Source of the DNA: an uncultured bacterium | GTDB lineage: Bacteria; Pseudomonadota; Gammaproteobacteria; Burkholderiales; Burkholderiaceae_F | DNA: 38,379 nt | Direction of reading: 5' to 3' | Assembly (NCBI GenBank): GCA_905215795.1 | Contig: CAJMRV010000001.1 | Span: 1 to 38,379 of the forward strand | Shown here: positions 1-8,030 of the stretch, in pieces | Layout: each line of letters begins with the position of its first letter | Numbering within the stretch: position 1 is the first letter of the stretch | The notes under the pieces: generated by a model | The model's input: the letters and a program-made list of their open reading frames with translations, nothing else | Told to the model about the DNA's origin: nothing | The model's database searches: none | Made by a program: the position numbers and the translations under genes

Positions 1-235
1 AGGAGTCCGGCACCTCAAACCCGTTGACGACGTGTTCCCGAAGCCGCCTCGTCAGGCCGCGGAGTTCCGCGGCCTCGGCTCCGGAGAGCTCCAGATTCCC
101 GTTGAGCGCATCCATGAGGCTCCTCAATACAAACTGCTGCCTGCGTATCAACGCCCGTGCGGATTCAATGTCCCCGGGCAAGGGGGTCTTGATGGGAGGA
201 GGAGTCCGTGCTTCTCGTTTCTTCATGTTCGTCAT
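1..235 (-). CDS. Unidentified protein, N-terminal part only (runs off the left edge)
   Basis: An open minus-strand frame of 78 codons starts at ATG 235 (or ATG 226, three codons later) and is still open at base 1, so the C-terminal part is missing. The visible part is soluble, with no signal peptide or membrane segment. It has a basic, proline-rich start (MTNMKKREARTPPPIKTPLP), then two predicted amphipathic helices rich in Arg, Leu, Ala and Glu (about residues 22-45 and 50-70). I do not recognise a family. Neither start has a convincing Shine-Dalgarno sequence. It lies downstream of glmS on the same strand, separated by the glmS terminator, so it is probably a separate transcript. The codon use looks native (GC-rich). 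Confidence that it is a gene is moderate; its function is unknown. Confidence 0.5.
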   Translation of the reverse strand, partial: MTNMKKREARTPPPIKTPLPGDIESARALIRRQQFVLRSLMDALNGNLELSGAEAAELRGLTRRLREHVVNGFEVPDS

Positions 236-274
236 CCCGTGGATGGTCGGAGCGGATGCTCCGCACTTGTTTGA

Positions 275-302
275 AGGGCCCCGTAGGATTCTGCGGGGCC
301 CT
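275..302 (-). terminator. Rho-independent-type hairpin after glmS
   Basis: A perfect 9-bp GC-rich stem (275-283 with 294-302) encloses a 10-nt loop, starting 8 nt past the glmS stop codon. On the transcribed minus strand it is followed by TTCAAACAAG, which is only weakly U-rich, so termination may be partial. Confidence 0.6.
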
Positions 303-310
303 ATTGATCA

Positions 311-2140
311 TCACTCTACGGTCACGCTCTTGGCGAGGTTCCTCGGCTTGTCGACGTCGGTGCCGCGCACCAGCGCCGTGTGGTAGGCGAGGAGCTGGAG
401 CGGGATGACGTGGAGGATCGGCGAGAGCCGGCCGTAGTGCTCGGGCATGCGGATGACGTGCATGCGCTCGGTGGGCTCGATCTTCGAGTCGGCGTCGGCG
501 AAGACGTAGAGTTCACCGCCGCGGGCGCTCACCTCCTGCATGTTGCTCTTCAACTTTTCGAGGAGGCTGTCGTTCGGGGCGACCGTCACGACGGGCATCT
601 CACGGTCCACGAGGGCGAGCGGGCCGTGCTTGAGTTCGCCCGCGGGATAGGCCTCGGCGTGGATGTAGGAGATCTCCTTGAGCTTGAGGGCGCCTTCGAG
701 GGCGACCGGGTAGTGCATGCCGCGGCCCAGGAAGAGCGCGTGCTGCTTGCCTGCGAATCGGTGGGCCCAGTCGACGATCTCCTTCTCGAGCTTGAGCACG
801 GAGCGGATGGCCCCCGGCAGGTGCGCCAGATGGGTGCGCTCGGCGATCTCGGTCTCCTTGTCGAGGCGGCCGTTCACCTTGGCGAGCGTGAGCGCGAGCA
901 GATAAAGCGCGGTGAGCTGCGTGGTCAGGGCCTTCGTGGAGGCCACGCCGATCTCGACGCCGGCGCGCGTGATGTAGGCCATCTCGCTTTCATTGACCAT
1001 CGCGGACGTGGGCACGTTGCAGATCGTGAGGGTCTTCTTCATGCCGAGCGTGTCGCGTGCGTGGCGCAGCGCGGCGAGCGTGTCGGCGGTCTCGCCCGAC
1101 TGGGAGATCGTCACGACGAGCGTGTCCGGGGAGGGGACGCTCGCGCGGTAGCGGTATTCACTGGCGATCTCGACCTCGCAGGGGATCGCGGCGAGCTCCT
1201 CGATCCAGTACTTGGCCGTGAGCGCGGCGTAGTAGGAGGTGCCGCAGCCGAGCAGGAGCAACCGCTTCACGCCGGGGAAGACCGCCTCGGCCTTCTTGCC
1301 GAAGATCTCGGGGGTGAATTCGACGAGGCCCTCGAGCGTGTCCTCGACGGCGCGGGGCTGCTCGAAGATCTCCTTCTGCATGTAGTGGCGGTACGGCCCG
1401 AGTTCGACCGAACCCACGAAGGCGTGGACCTCGCGCACGGGACGGTCGGCCTCGATGAAGAGGGCGTCCTTCTGCTCGAAGACGCGCCAGGCGTCGGGCG
1501 TGAGGTCGACGACGTCGCCATCCTCGAGGTAGACGAAGTGTTCCGTCTCGCCGGCGAGCGCCACGGCGTCCGAGGCGATGTAGTTCTCGCCGCGGCCCAG
1601 GCCGAGCACCATCGGGGAGCCCTGGCGGGCGGCCACGAGGCGCCCCGGTTCACGGCTCGAGACGACGGCGATGGCGTAGCTGCCGCGCAGTTCGAGCGTG
1701 GTGCGTTCGACGGCCTTCAGGAGGTCGCCTTCGTAGTAGTGGTTGACCAGGTGGGCGATCACTTCGGTGTCGGTTTCGCTCTTGAAGACATAGCCGAGGC
1801 CCGTGAGGCGTTCGCGGAGTTCCTGGAAGTTCTCGATGATGCCGTTGTGGACGACCGCGATGTGGTCGCCCGAGAGCATCGGGTGGGCGTTGCACACCGT
1901 CGGGGCGCCGTGGGTCGCCCAGCGCGTGTGGGCGATGCCGGTGTCGCCTTCGAGGTGCTTTTCAGCGACCTGTTCCTCGAGCTCCTTGACGCGGGCCACG
2001 GAGCGCACGCTCTCGAGTCCCGAAGGGGTGACGGCCGCGATGCCGCAGGAGTCGTATCCGCGGTATTCAAGGCGGTGAAGGCCGGTCAGGAGGACCGGGA
2101 GCACGTTGCGTCGGGCGACGGCGGCGACAATTCCACACAT
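311..2140 (-). CDS. glmS: Glutamine--fructose-6-phosphate aminotransferase (isomerizing)
   Basis: GlmS makes glucosamine-6-phosphate from fructose-6-phosphate and glutamine, the first committed step towards UDP-GlcNAc for peptidoglycan and LPS. The 609-residue length equals that of the E. coli enzyme. The N-terminal glutamine amidotransferase domain (about 1-220) begins MCGIVA, whose Cys becomes the N-terminal nucleophile after Met removal; HTRWATHG (71-78) is also typical. Two SIS sugar-isomerase domains follow: the first carries LGCGTSYYAA and SQSGETADT (346-354), the second EGALKLKE and the C-terminal DVDKPRNLAKSVTVE. ATG 2140 has AGGAAG about 8 nt upstream. It lies 16 nt after glmU, so the two form an operon for consecutive amino-sugar steps. 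I see no glmS ribozyme, which is expected because that element is Gram-positive. Confidence 0.97.
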   Translation of the reverse strand: MCGIVAAVARRNVLPVLLTGLHRLEYRGYDSCGIAAVTPSGLESVRSVARVKELEEQVAEKHLEGDTGIAHTRWATHGAPTVCNAHPMLSGDHIAVVHNGIIENFQELRERLTGLGYVFKSETDTEVIAHLVNHYYEGDLLKAVERTTLELRGSYAIAVVSSREPGRLVAARQGSPMVLGLGRGENYIASDAVALAGETEHFVYLEDGDVVDLTPDAWRVFEQKDALFIEADRPVREVHAFVGSVELGPYRHYMQKEIFEQPRAVEDTLEGLVEFTPEIFGKKAEAVFPGVKRLLLLGCGTSYYAALTAKYWIEELAAIPCEVEIASEYRYRASVPSPDTLVVTISQSGETADTLAALRHARDTLGMKKTLTICNVPTSAMVNESEMAYITRAGVEIGVASTKALTTQLTALYLLALTLAKVNGRLDKETEIAERTHLAHLPGAIRSVLKLEKEIVDWAHRFAGKQHALFLGRGMHYPVALEGALKLKEISYIHAEAYPAGELKHGPLALVDREMPVVTVAPNDSLLEKLKSNMQEVSARGGELYVFADADSKIEPTERMHVIRMPEHYGRLSPILHVIPLQLLAYHTALVRGTDVDKPRNLAKSVTVE

Positions 2141-2156
2141 GGTTGTTCTTCCTAAA

Positions 2157-3536
2157 TCAGATGTTCTTCTTGACGGGGGCCTTCACGGGGCGCTTCCAGC
2201 CCTCCTTGACGACCTGCTTGCCCACGATCACCGTGAGCGCGTTGGCGGGGGCGTCCTTCCTCAGGGTGCCGCCCGCGCCGATGGTGGCCATCTCGCCCAC
2301 CGTGACGGGGGCGACGAGCTTGACGCCCGAGCCGATGAAGGCGTCGTCACCGATCGTGGTGGTCCACTTGTTGGCGCCGTCGTAATTGCAGGTGATGACA
2401 CCCGCGCCCACGTTGACGCGGCGTCCGATCACGGAGTCGCCCACGTACGTGAGATGGTTGATCTTGGTCTTCTCGCCGACCTCGCTCTTCTTCACCTCGA
2501 CGAAGTTGCCGATGTGGTTGCCGCCCAGCAGGCGGGTCTTCGGACGCAGGCGCGAGAACGGGCCGATGCGGCATTCCGGACCCACGACGGCGTCGTCGAC
2601 GTGCGTGTAGGCGAGGATCTCGGTGCCCTCGGCGACGTCGGCGTCGCGGATCACGCAGTACGGACCCACGGTGACACCGTCGGCGAGATGCACGCTGCCT
2701 TCGAAGACGCAGCCCACGTCGATGAAGACATCCGAGCCGCAGGTGAGTTCGCCCCTGACGTCGATCCTGTCCGGATCGGCGAGCGTGACGCCCTGTTCAA
2801 GGAGCGAGGCGGCGACGGCGCGCTGGTGGGTGCGCTCGAGCGCGGCGAGCTGGACCTTGGAGTTGACGCCCTCGACCTCGTAGAGGTGTTCCGGGCTCAC
2901 GGTCAGGATCCTGACGCCGTCGCGCACAGCCAGGCCGATCACGTCGGTGAGGTAGTACTCGCCCTGGGCGTTCTCGTTCTTCAACTCGGAGAGCCATCCC
3001 TCGAGACGGGCCGTCGGGAAGCGCATGATGCCGGTGTTCACCTCGGTGATGCGGCGTTCGTCGTCCGTGGCGTCCTTCTCCTCGACGATCGAGACCACGC
3101 GGCCGTCCTGGCGGACGATGCGGCCGTAGCCCTTGGGGTTGTCGAGGCGGACGGTGACGATGACGAGGTCGTCGTCGCCGCCCTCGGTGGCGAGGGCCTT
3201 GAGCGTGGCGGGCTTCAGGAGCGGCACGTCGCCCAGGCAGACCACCGTGCGCGGGGCCTCCATGTCGAGGGCGTCCAAGGCGCACTTCAGGGCGTGCCCG
3301 GTGCCGAGCTGGGGCATCTGGGTGGCGAAGTGGAGTTCCGGACGATTTTCAAGACGTGCGCGCAGGACGTCGGCGCCGTGGCCGACGACCACGACCGGGC
3401 GGACTCCCTCGAGCGTGCCCACGCAGTCGAGCACGTGCTCGATCATGGGACGGCCGGCGAGCGGCTGGAGAACCTTCGGGAGCTTCGAGCGCATGCGCTT
3501 GCCCATGCCGGCGGCGAGAACGACGATATTCATCAT
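2157..3536 (-). CDS. glmU: Bifunctional UDP-N-acetylglucosamine pyrophosphorylase / glucosamine-1-phosphate N-acetyltransferase
   Basis: GlmU acetylates glucosamine-1-phosphate and then uridylates it to UDP-GlcNAc in the cytoplasm. The N-terminal nucleotidyltransferase domain shows the signature LAAGMGKRMRSKLPKVL near residue 6, and the C-terminal half is a left-handed beta-helix of hexapeptide repeats (GPYCVIRDADV, GVITCNYDGANK, ATIGAGG). From the ATG at 3536 it has 459 residues (E. coli 456). A second ATG at 3533 is equally close to the family start. A longer in-frame extension upstream to 3626 is rejected because it runs through the intergenic region and ahead of the conserved N-terminus. 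AGGG lies about 11 nt before ATG 3536. glmS follows 16 nt downstream. Confidence 0.95.
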   Translation of the reverse strand: MMNIVVLAAGMGKRMRSKLPKVLQPLAGRPMIEHVLDCVGTLEGVRPVVVVGHGADVLRARLENRPELHFATQMPQLGTGHALKCALDALDMEAPRTVVCLGDVPLLKPATLKALATEGGDDDLVIVTVRLDNPKGYGRIVRQDGRVVSIVEEKDATDDERRITEVNTGIMRFPTARLEGWLSELKNENAQGEYYLTDVIGLAVRDGVRILTVSPEHLYEVEGVNSKVQLAALERTHQRAVAASLLEQGVTLADPDRIDVRGELTCGSDVFIDVGCVFEGSVHLADGVTVGPYCVIRDADVAEGTEILAYTHVDDAVVGPECRIGPFSRLRPKTRLLGGNHIGNFVEVKKSEVGEKTKINHLTYVGDSVIGRRVNVGAGVITCNYDGANKWTTTIGDDAFIGSGVKLVAPVTVGEMATIGAGGTLRKDAPANALTVIVGKQVVKEGWKRPVKAPVKKNI

Positions 3537-3612
3537 GGTTTGACTGACCCTGATCCTTTTTTTTCGAATTGATTCGGGCGGGATTCCCCTCCGGGGCCCG
3601 CACATCGAGAAA

Positions 3613-3641
3613 ACGGGCCGCTTCACCTGAAGGCGGCCCGT
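3613..3641 (-). terminator. Hairpin terminator after the symporter gene
   Basis: The stem acgggccgc (3613-3621) pairs perfectly with gcggcccgt (3633-3641), with an inner ttc/gaa extension and one bulged G. On the minus strand it is followed by TTTTCTCG. It lies 25 nt beyond the symporter stop and separates that gene from glmU. Confidence 0.75.
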
Positions 3642-3666
3642 CTCTTCAAGAGTACCCTAGATTTTA

Positions 3667-5190
3667 TCAAGACGCGGTGACAGCGTCAGCACGGATCGCC
3701 GGCTCGGGCGTGCTCATGCGCTGGGGCTTGAACGTGTCCACGGACGCGTCGCCGGCCTGTTCCTTCCACCAGGCGAGGTATTCGCGGTTGGCCTTGCACG
3801 GGGCGAGCGAGCCGATGAGCATGCCGACGCCGGCCATGATGAAGCCGCCCAGGACGTTGGGCATCACTTCACCGAGGGGCGTGAACGAGAGCACGGCCCA
3901 CGTGACGGCCCCGAGACCCATCGACGTGAACACGCCGAGCCTCGTGGTGCGGCGCCAGTACAGACCGCACACGAGCGGCCAGAACGCGCCGATCACCGGG
4001 AACTGGTAGGCCATGGCGACCATGTCGTAGATGGCGGTCCCCTCGAAGTACAGGCTGTAGCTGAGGACCATCATCGCGAAGAAGAAGACCGTGCAACGCA
4101 TGGCGCGGAGCATGTTGCGGTCGTTCAGGCGGATCACGTGCGAAAGGATGTTGCTCACGAACGAGGTCGACGGGGCGAGCATCGTCGCCGAAGCGGTCGA
4201 CATGACGGCCGAGAGCACGGCGCCGAAGAAGACGACGCGCAGCCACATGGGCATGTAGTCCTTGACGAGCGTCGGCAGGAGGCGCTGCGGATCCGAACCG
4301 AGCATCTCACGGGCGGACTCGGGGATGATCAGAATGGCGGCGATGACGATCGCCATCGGGACGAAGGCGAAGAGGATGTACGTGCACCCGCCGATGATCG
4401 GGCCGGCCACGGCCGTCTGGACGTTCTTGGCGGACATGACGCGCTGGAAGACGTCCTGCTGCGGGATCGAGCCGATCATCATGGTGATGGCCGCCGAGAT
4501 CCAGAACAGCCAGCCGCTCACGGTGTGTTCGGGGAGTGCGTGGAAGAGCTCGTGCTCGCGGGCGTAGCCCACGATGTTGTGGAAGCCCCCGGCGAGGTTC
4601 GAGGCGAACCAGAGCACGCCGAGCAGGCCGAAGATGATGATGATCATCTGCACGAAGTCGGTGACGGCCACCGACCACATGCCGCCGTACATCGTGTAGG
4701 CGAGCACCACGGTGGTGCCGATCACCATGCCGGTGCTCACGGAGATCCACCCTTCGGTGATCAGGTTGATGACGAGCCCGAGCGCGGCGACCTGCGCGCC
4801 CACCCACCCGAGGTAGGAGAGCACGATGAAGATGGTGCAGAGGACTTCGATGACCGGACCGTAGCGGCGGCGGTAGTAGTCGCCCAGGGTGAGGATGTTG
4901 AGCTTGTAGAGTCGCTGTGCGAAGAAGACGCCCACAAGAACGAGCGCCATGCCGGAACCGAAGGGTTCTTCGATGACGCCGGCGATTCCGCTCTCGATGA
5001 AGCGGCCGGGGAGACCGAGAATGGTTTCCGACCCGAACCAGGTCGCAAACGTTGCGGTGATGACCATGGGCAGGGGGAGGCTACGCCCTGCAAGCGCAAA
5101 ATCTTTCGTACTGCTGACACGTGTGGCCGCGAACACGCCGATGGCGATCGTCAGCAACATGTAAAGCAATACAAAACCAATCAGCGTCAT
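3667..5190 (-). CDS. Sodium:solute symporter family (SSS/SLC5-like) transporter
   Basis: This is a 507-residue inner-membrane protein with about 13 predicted transmembrane helices, the first being MTLIGFVLLYMLLTIAIGVF. It belongs to the sodium/solute symporter family that couples Na+ entry to uptake of a small solute. The segment AVMSTASATMLAPSTSF resembles the conserved Ser/Thr-rich helix 8 of PutP-type proteins that forms the Na2 site. RYGPVIEV and the early FGSETILGLPG are also family-typical. The substrate (amino acid, carboxylate or other) cannot be assigned. The start at 5190 is chosen because GGAAAGGTGAG immediately precedes it; a longer frame to 5256 adds a basic, poorly conserved leader. 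It has its own terminator and is monocistronic. Confidence 0.88.
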   Translation of the reverse strand: MTLIGFVLLYMLLTIAIGVFAATRVSSTKDFALAGRSLPLPMVITATFATWFGSETILGLPGRFIESGIAGVIEEPFGSGMALVLVGVFFAQRLYKLNILTLGDYYRRRYGPVIEVLCTIFIVLSYLGWVGAQVAALGLVINLITEGWISVSTGMVIGTTVVLAYTMYGGMWSVAVTDFVQMIIIIFGLLGVLWFASNLAGGFHNIVGYAREHELFHALPEHTVSGWLFWISAAITMMIGSIPQQDVFQRVMSAKNVQTAVAGPIIGGCTYILFAFVPMAIVIAAILIIPESAREMLGSDPQRLLPTLVKDYMPMWLRVVFFGAVLSAVMSTASATMLAPSTSFVSNILSHVIRLNDRNMLRAMRCTVFFFAMMVLSYSLYFEGTAIYDMVAMAYQFPVIGAFWPLVCGLYWRRTTRLGVFTSMGLGAVTWAVLSFTPLGEVMPNVLGGFIMAGVGMLIGSLAPCKANREYLAWWKEQAGDASVDTFKPQRMSTPEPAIRADAVTAS

Positions 5191-5335
5191 CTCACCTTTC
5201 CTTATAAAACGACGTTGAACGGAAACTCTTCTTAATGGCGCGAATTGTAGGGGCAATCACTCGCGGGGGAGACCCGCAGGTGAAAAAAATCCCTCCTCTA
5301 TCGTCACAATCGAGCGATGTTTCATTTAAATCAAA

Positions 5336-5367
5336 AGACGGGGGATTTCATCCGACCTCCCCCGTCT
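5336..5367 (-). terminator. Hairpin terminator after the Tim44-domain gene
   Basis: A perfect 10-bp stem (agacggggga 5336-5345 with tcccccgtct 5358-5367) has a 12-nt loop and is followed on the minus strand by TTTGATTT. It lies 24 nt past the stop codon of the gene at 5391-6386. Confidence 0.8.
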
Positions 5368-5390
5368 GTACGAGCCGGAAACGGCCTCCG

Positions 5391-6386
5391 TCAGTTCGGA
5401 GCCGATTCGTTCTGCTTGATGCCCGAAAGGATCCAGCCTTCGTTCCCTTCAACGGGTTTTTCGAGGATCCAGAGCTCGTCGGCGGGTTCCTTCTCGCCGT
5501 TGACGACGATGTCGGAAGTGAAGCGCACGACAGCCACGTAGCGGTCGCCCTCAAGAGCGATCCCGAAAAGTTCATTCTTAAGGTTTTGAACCTCGATGTC
5601 AAACTTTTCGTTTCCGCGCTCGCGCAGCTGATGCGTGAGGGCGATGAAGATGTCGTTGCTCGTGAAGTCCGAGATGTCGATCACATTGCCTGAGGCCCAG
5701 GCCTTCTGCAGTTTCACGTAGTTCTCGGCGGCCACCTTCAGGAAGGCCTCGCGGTCGAAATCGGCGGGCGTGACGTCGGCGGCGCCGTCAGCGGCGGCCT
5801 GCGCGGCGGAGCCGCCCGTGAACTGGTCCATCACCGAGCCCGGACGGGCGCCGGCGGCGGAAGCCGACGGAGCGGCGGGTTCGACGGGTTCGGCGCGTCG
5901 TTCGAAGACGGGGGCCTCGGGTTCCTGCTGGGGAGCCCCGGCGGCGGGGTTCATCGAGGAGCGGCCCGCATTGCCGGCCGCGGCGGAGCGGCGGGCGAAG
6001 ATCAGGCGCACGACGTAGAAGACGACGAGCGCGAGCAGGAGGCCGGTGATGAAGTTGGCCAGACCGGCGCCGCCCAGACCGAGCATGCTCAGGAGGGCGC
6101 TGATGCCGAGGCCGGCGGCGAGGCCGCCGAGGATCGACTTCATCATGGAGGGACGAGCGGCGGCGCCCGCGGCGTTGGTGGCCGCACCCGGACGGGCGGC
6201 GGCCTTGGGAGCCTGCGTGGCGGCCTTCGGGGCCGTGAATCCGGAGCCCATCGGGGCCTTCTGGACGAACGTCGGCGCGCTGCGGCCGAAACTCATGCCG
6301 CCGCCGAAGCGTCGGGCCGCGTCGGCTTCGAGCGACATGGTCGCGAGGCTCAGGCAGACGACGGCGATGGTGAGAAACTTCTTCAT
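5391..6386 (-). CDS. Tim44-like domain membrane protein
   Basis: A 331-residue protein with an N-terminal signal peptide (MKKFLTIAVVCLSLATM, probable cleavage after ADA near 23), a low-complexity Gly/Ala/Pro/Phe-rich stretch, and a hydrophobic segment around 105-140 (GLANFITGLLLALVVFYVV). An Ala/Pro-rich linker precedes a C-terminal Tim44-like domain (about 205-325) beginning near DFDREAFLKVAAENYVKLQ and ending with WILEKPVEG. Tim44-like domains bind membranes; the bacterial role is not settled. In betaproteobacteria such a gene commonly sits beside ubiE, as here, but the two have separate terminators and are probably separate transcripts. The ATG at 6386 has GGAGAAGGAA just upstream. The family call is good; the cellular function is unknown. 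Confidence 0.85.
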   Translation of the reverse strand: MKKFLTIAVVCLSLATMSLEADAARRFGGGMSFGRSAPTFVQKAPMGSGFTAPKAATQAPKAAARPGAATNAAGAAARPSMMKSILGGLAAGLGISALLSMLGLGGAGLANFITGLLLALVVFYVVRLIFARRSAAAGNAGRSSMNPAAGAPQQEPEAPVFERRAEPVEPAAPSASAAGARPGSVMDQFTGGSAAQAAADGAADVTPADFDREAFLKVAAENYVKLQKAWASGNVIDISDFTSNDIFIALTHQLRERGNEKFDIEVQNLKNELFGIALEGDRYVAVVRFTSDIVVNGEKEPADELWILEKPVEGNEGWILSGIKQNESAPN

Positions 6387-6432
6387 GTAATTCCTTCTCC
6401 TTGGGGTGGAATCAGGGTCGTAAAGACGACCG

Positions 6433-6460
6433 GGGCATTCCGTTTTCCTCCGGAATGCCC
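6433..6460 (-). terminator. Hairpin terminator after ubiE
   Basis: A perfect 10-bp stem (6433-6442 with 6451-6460) has an 8-nt loop and starts 6 nt past the ubiE stop. On the minus strand it is followed by GGTCGTCTTTACGACC, which forms a second, smaller 6-bp hairpin (6416-6431). Confidence 0.7.
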
Positions 6461-6465
6461 TTGTG

Positions 6466-7248
6466 TCATTCAGGCTTGCGGCCCGTGTGGAGCGCGCAGA
6501 TGCCCCACGTAAGATTGTGCCATGTTACGTCCGCGAATCCCACCGACTTCATGATTCCGGCGAAGGTAGGTTGGTCGGGATGCATGCGGATGGATTCGGC
6601 GAGATACCTGTAGGACTCGGCATCCCCGGCGATGACGCCGCCGGCCCAGGGCATGAAATGGAACGAGTAAAAATCGTAAAAAAACTTTAACCAGGGCGAG
6701 CAGCGCGAGAATTCGAGAACGAACACGCGTCCGCCGGGCTTGAGCACGCGGAGCATTTCAGCGAGGGCGCGGTCCTTGTGCGTCATGTTGCGGATGCCGA
6801 AGGAAACCGTGATCGCGTCGAAGGAGGCGTCCTCGAAGGGGAGGTTCTCGGCGTCGGCCTCGACGACCGGACAGGGCAGGCCCGCCTCGGCGAGGCGGCG
6901 TTCGCCCACGGTGAGCATCTCGTGGTTGATGTCGGTGGCGACGACGTTGCCGGCGCCGACCTTGCGGGCCATCGCGATGGCGAGGTCGCACGTGCCGCTG
7001 GCGATGTCGAGCACCTTCATGCCCGGCTTCAAACCGATCGAGTTGATCGTGTAGCGCTTCCACCAGCGGTGCAGGCCGAAGCTCAGGAGGTCGTTGAGGA
7101 CGTCGTACTTGGAGGCGACGGAGTCGAAGACCTCACGGACGTGGTCGGCCTTTTCGGATTCGTCCACCTGGGTGTAGCCGAAGTCGATCTTGTGTTCCGT
7201 GTTCTTGGCGTCCTTGGCGGGCGCGGCGCTAGGCTTGTTAGAGTCCAT
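6466..7248 (-). CDS. ubiE: Ubiquinone/menaquinone C-methyltransferase
   Basis: UbiE methylates demethylmenaquinone to menaquinone and the equivalent benzoquinol in ubiquinone synthesis, using S-adenosylmethionine. The 260-residue protein has the SAM-binding motif I VLDIASGTCDLA (79-90), the acidic DINHEM turn, the UbiE signature SFGIRNMTHKDRAL and the conserved NDLLSFGLHRWWKR near residue 52. It starts at ATG 7248. A Tim44-domain gene follows, but ubiJ and ubiB, which often follow ubiE in Proteobacteria, are absent here, so the window does not show whether both quinones are made. The leader upstream is rich in hairpins (7286-7303 and 7312-7369). Confidence 0.95.
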   Translation of the reverse strand: MDSNKPSAAPAKDAKNTEHKIDFGYTQVDESEKADHVREVFDSVASKYDVLNDLLSFGLHRWWKRYTINSIGLKPGMKVLDIASGTCDLAIAMARKVGAGNVVATDINHEMLTVGERRLAEAGLPCPVVEADAENLPFEDASFDAITVSFGIRNMTHKDRALAEMLRVLKPGGRVFVLEFSRCSPWLKFFYDFYSFHFMPWAGGVIAGDAESYRYLAESIRMHPDQPTFAGIMKSVGFADVTWHNLTWGICALHTGRKPE

Positions 7249-7887
7249 GTCGAAAATCGCGTTCTATGAGGTTCTGCTGAGGGGAGGGATTCTCAGGAAT
7301 CCCGCATCCGGGCGCGACCTTCGGGCCTCCTCCTGGAGGTCCGGGCCTTCCCGCCGCGCAGGGTCGCGCGCAGCGGTCGCTCTTCTTATCTTTCAAACAA
7401 GAGGGAAAAGAAAAAACCCCGGGAACGACGTCGGCGAGCGCCTTCCGCCGGAACCCGCGGGCCTCTTGAATTGCGGGAAAAGCTTATCACAATCAAGCCC
7501 CCCGGGACGCCCTCAGACGCCCCCCGTTTTCCGGGAAAAACGGGATTCAAACGAGAACGGCCCCCCGGGGTGCCGGAGGCCCCGAAAGGGCTCCCCTCCC
7601 ATAGAAAAAAAATAACGGCGGGCCCACGGGGATAGTCGTTTTTTCACACCCTGTCCTCCGTTCACGAAAATCCGCGGATCCGGGCGAGCGGGAGGCTGAA
7701 GCGCATGATCCAGAAAGAAAATCCTGCGCTCCGCCGGCGGCACGGGATCGGGGACCGGTCCCCCTCCCAGGAAACGCGGTTGAACGATGTTTTTGGCCTC
7801 CTCATCCATCTCAGGAGGCCATAAAACCACTGGGCAGCCCCATGCCACGCTGAACGGTCAATCCTCGGAACGCCTACTGCCAAAAGA
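7249..7887. other. Gene-free, palindrome-rich interval between ubiE and the tRNA-Arg terminator
   Basis: No open frame here looks like a real gene: the candidates have skewed Pro/Arg/Gly composition, no ribosome binding sites and no recognisable motif. The stretch instead holds several perfect inverted repeats. They are gggattc/gaatccc (7286-7303); gcgcgacc/ggtcgcgc bounding a 58-nt imperfect hairpin (7312-7369); cccgtttt/aaaacggg (7523-7544); the uninterrupted 14-bp palindrome GGGGACCGGTCCCC (7750-7763); and ggcctcct/aggaggcc (7795-7820). None has a U-tract in either direction, so they are not classical terminators. The first two would fall in the ubiE 5' leader. Confidence 0.5.
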
Positions 7888-7920
7888 AAATCCCGCACTG
7901 TTCTGAACAGCACGGGATTT
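7882..7920 (-). terminator. Strong terminator of the tRNA-Arg gene
   Basis: AAATCCCG (7888-7895) pairs with CGGGATTT (7913-7920), and an inner CTGTT/AACAG stem is separated from it by a CA/CA mismatch. On the minus strand the hairpin runs into ATTTTCTTTTGG. It begins 7 nt after the tRNA CCA end. Confidence 0.85.
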
Positions 7921-7927
7921 GAGAAAC

Positions 7928-8002
7928 TGGTCCCCTCGGTAGGAATCGAACCTGCAATTCAGCCTTCGGAGGGCCGCGTGATATCCATTTCACCACGAGG
8001 AG
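7928..8002 (-). tRNA. tRNA-Arg (anticodon CCG), CCA encoded
   Basis: The minus strand folds as a complete cloverleaf. Acceptor CTCCTCG pairs with CGAGGGG (one T-G wobble), followed by discriminator A and an encoded CCA at 7930-7928. The D stem is GTGA/TCAC. The anticodon stem is CGGCC/GGCTG around loop CTCCGAA, which gives anticodon CCG and reads CGG (Arg). A four-base variable region (AATT) follows. The T stem is GCAGG/CCTAC with loop TTCGATT and carries one C-A mismatch. The gene lies 28 nt after the priA stop and ends in its own terminator. Confidence 0.93.
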
Positions 8003-8030
8003 GGAAGAACCATTATACGTGAGTTCTCCC

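Noticed and set aside
380..2155. A 591-residue frame antisense to glmS
   Set aside because: It mirrors glmS exactly, has skewed Asp/Val/Glu/Gly-rich composition, and has no motif. Similar long antisense frames exist opposite glmU, the symporter, priA, hemE, atpD, atpA, mnmG, mnmE, yidC and gyrB; all arise from high-GC codon use.
311..2157. glmS ribozyme or riboswitch upstream of glmS
   Set aside because: There are only 16 nt between glmU and glmS, which leaves no room for such an element.
3537..3626. N-terminally extended GlmU from the upstream ATG at 3626
   Set aside because: The added residues are not part of the family and the extension runs through the intergenic stretch between the upstream terminator and the ATG with the better family fit.
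7795..7820. Terminator formed by ggcctcct/aggaggcc
   Set aside because: The stem is perfect but has A-rich rather than U-rich sequence on its 3' side in both directions, so it does not fit an intrinsic terminator.
7513..7913. Small minus-strand frames in the gene-free interval
   Set aside because: They have no ribosome binding site, run through the tRNA terminator or palindromes, and have Pro/Arg/Gly-rich compositions unlike real proteins.
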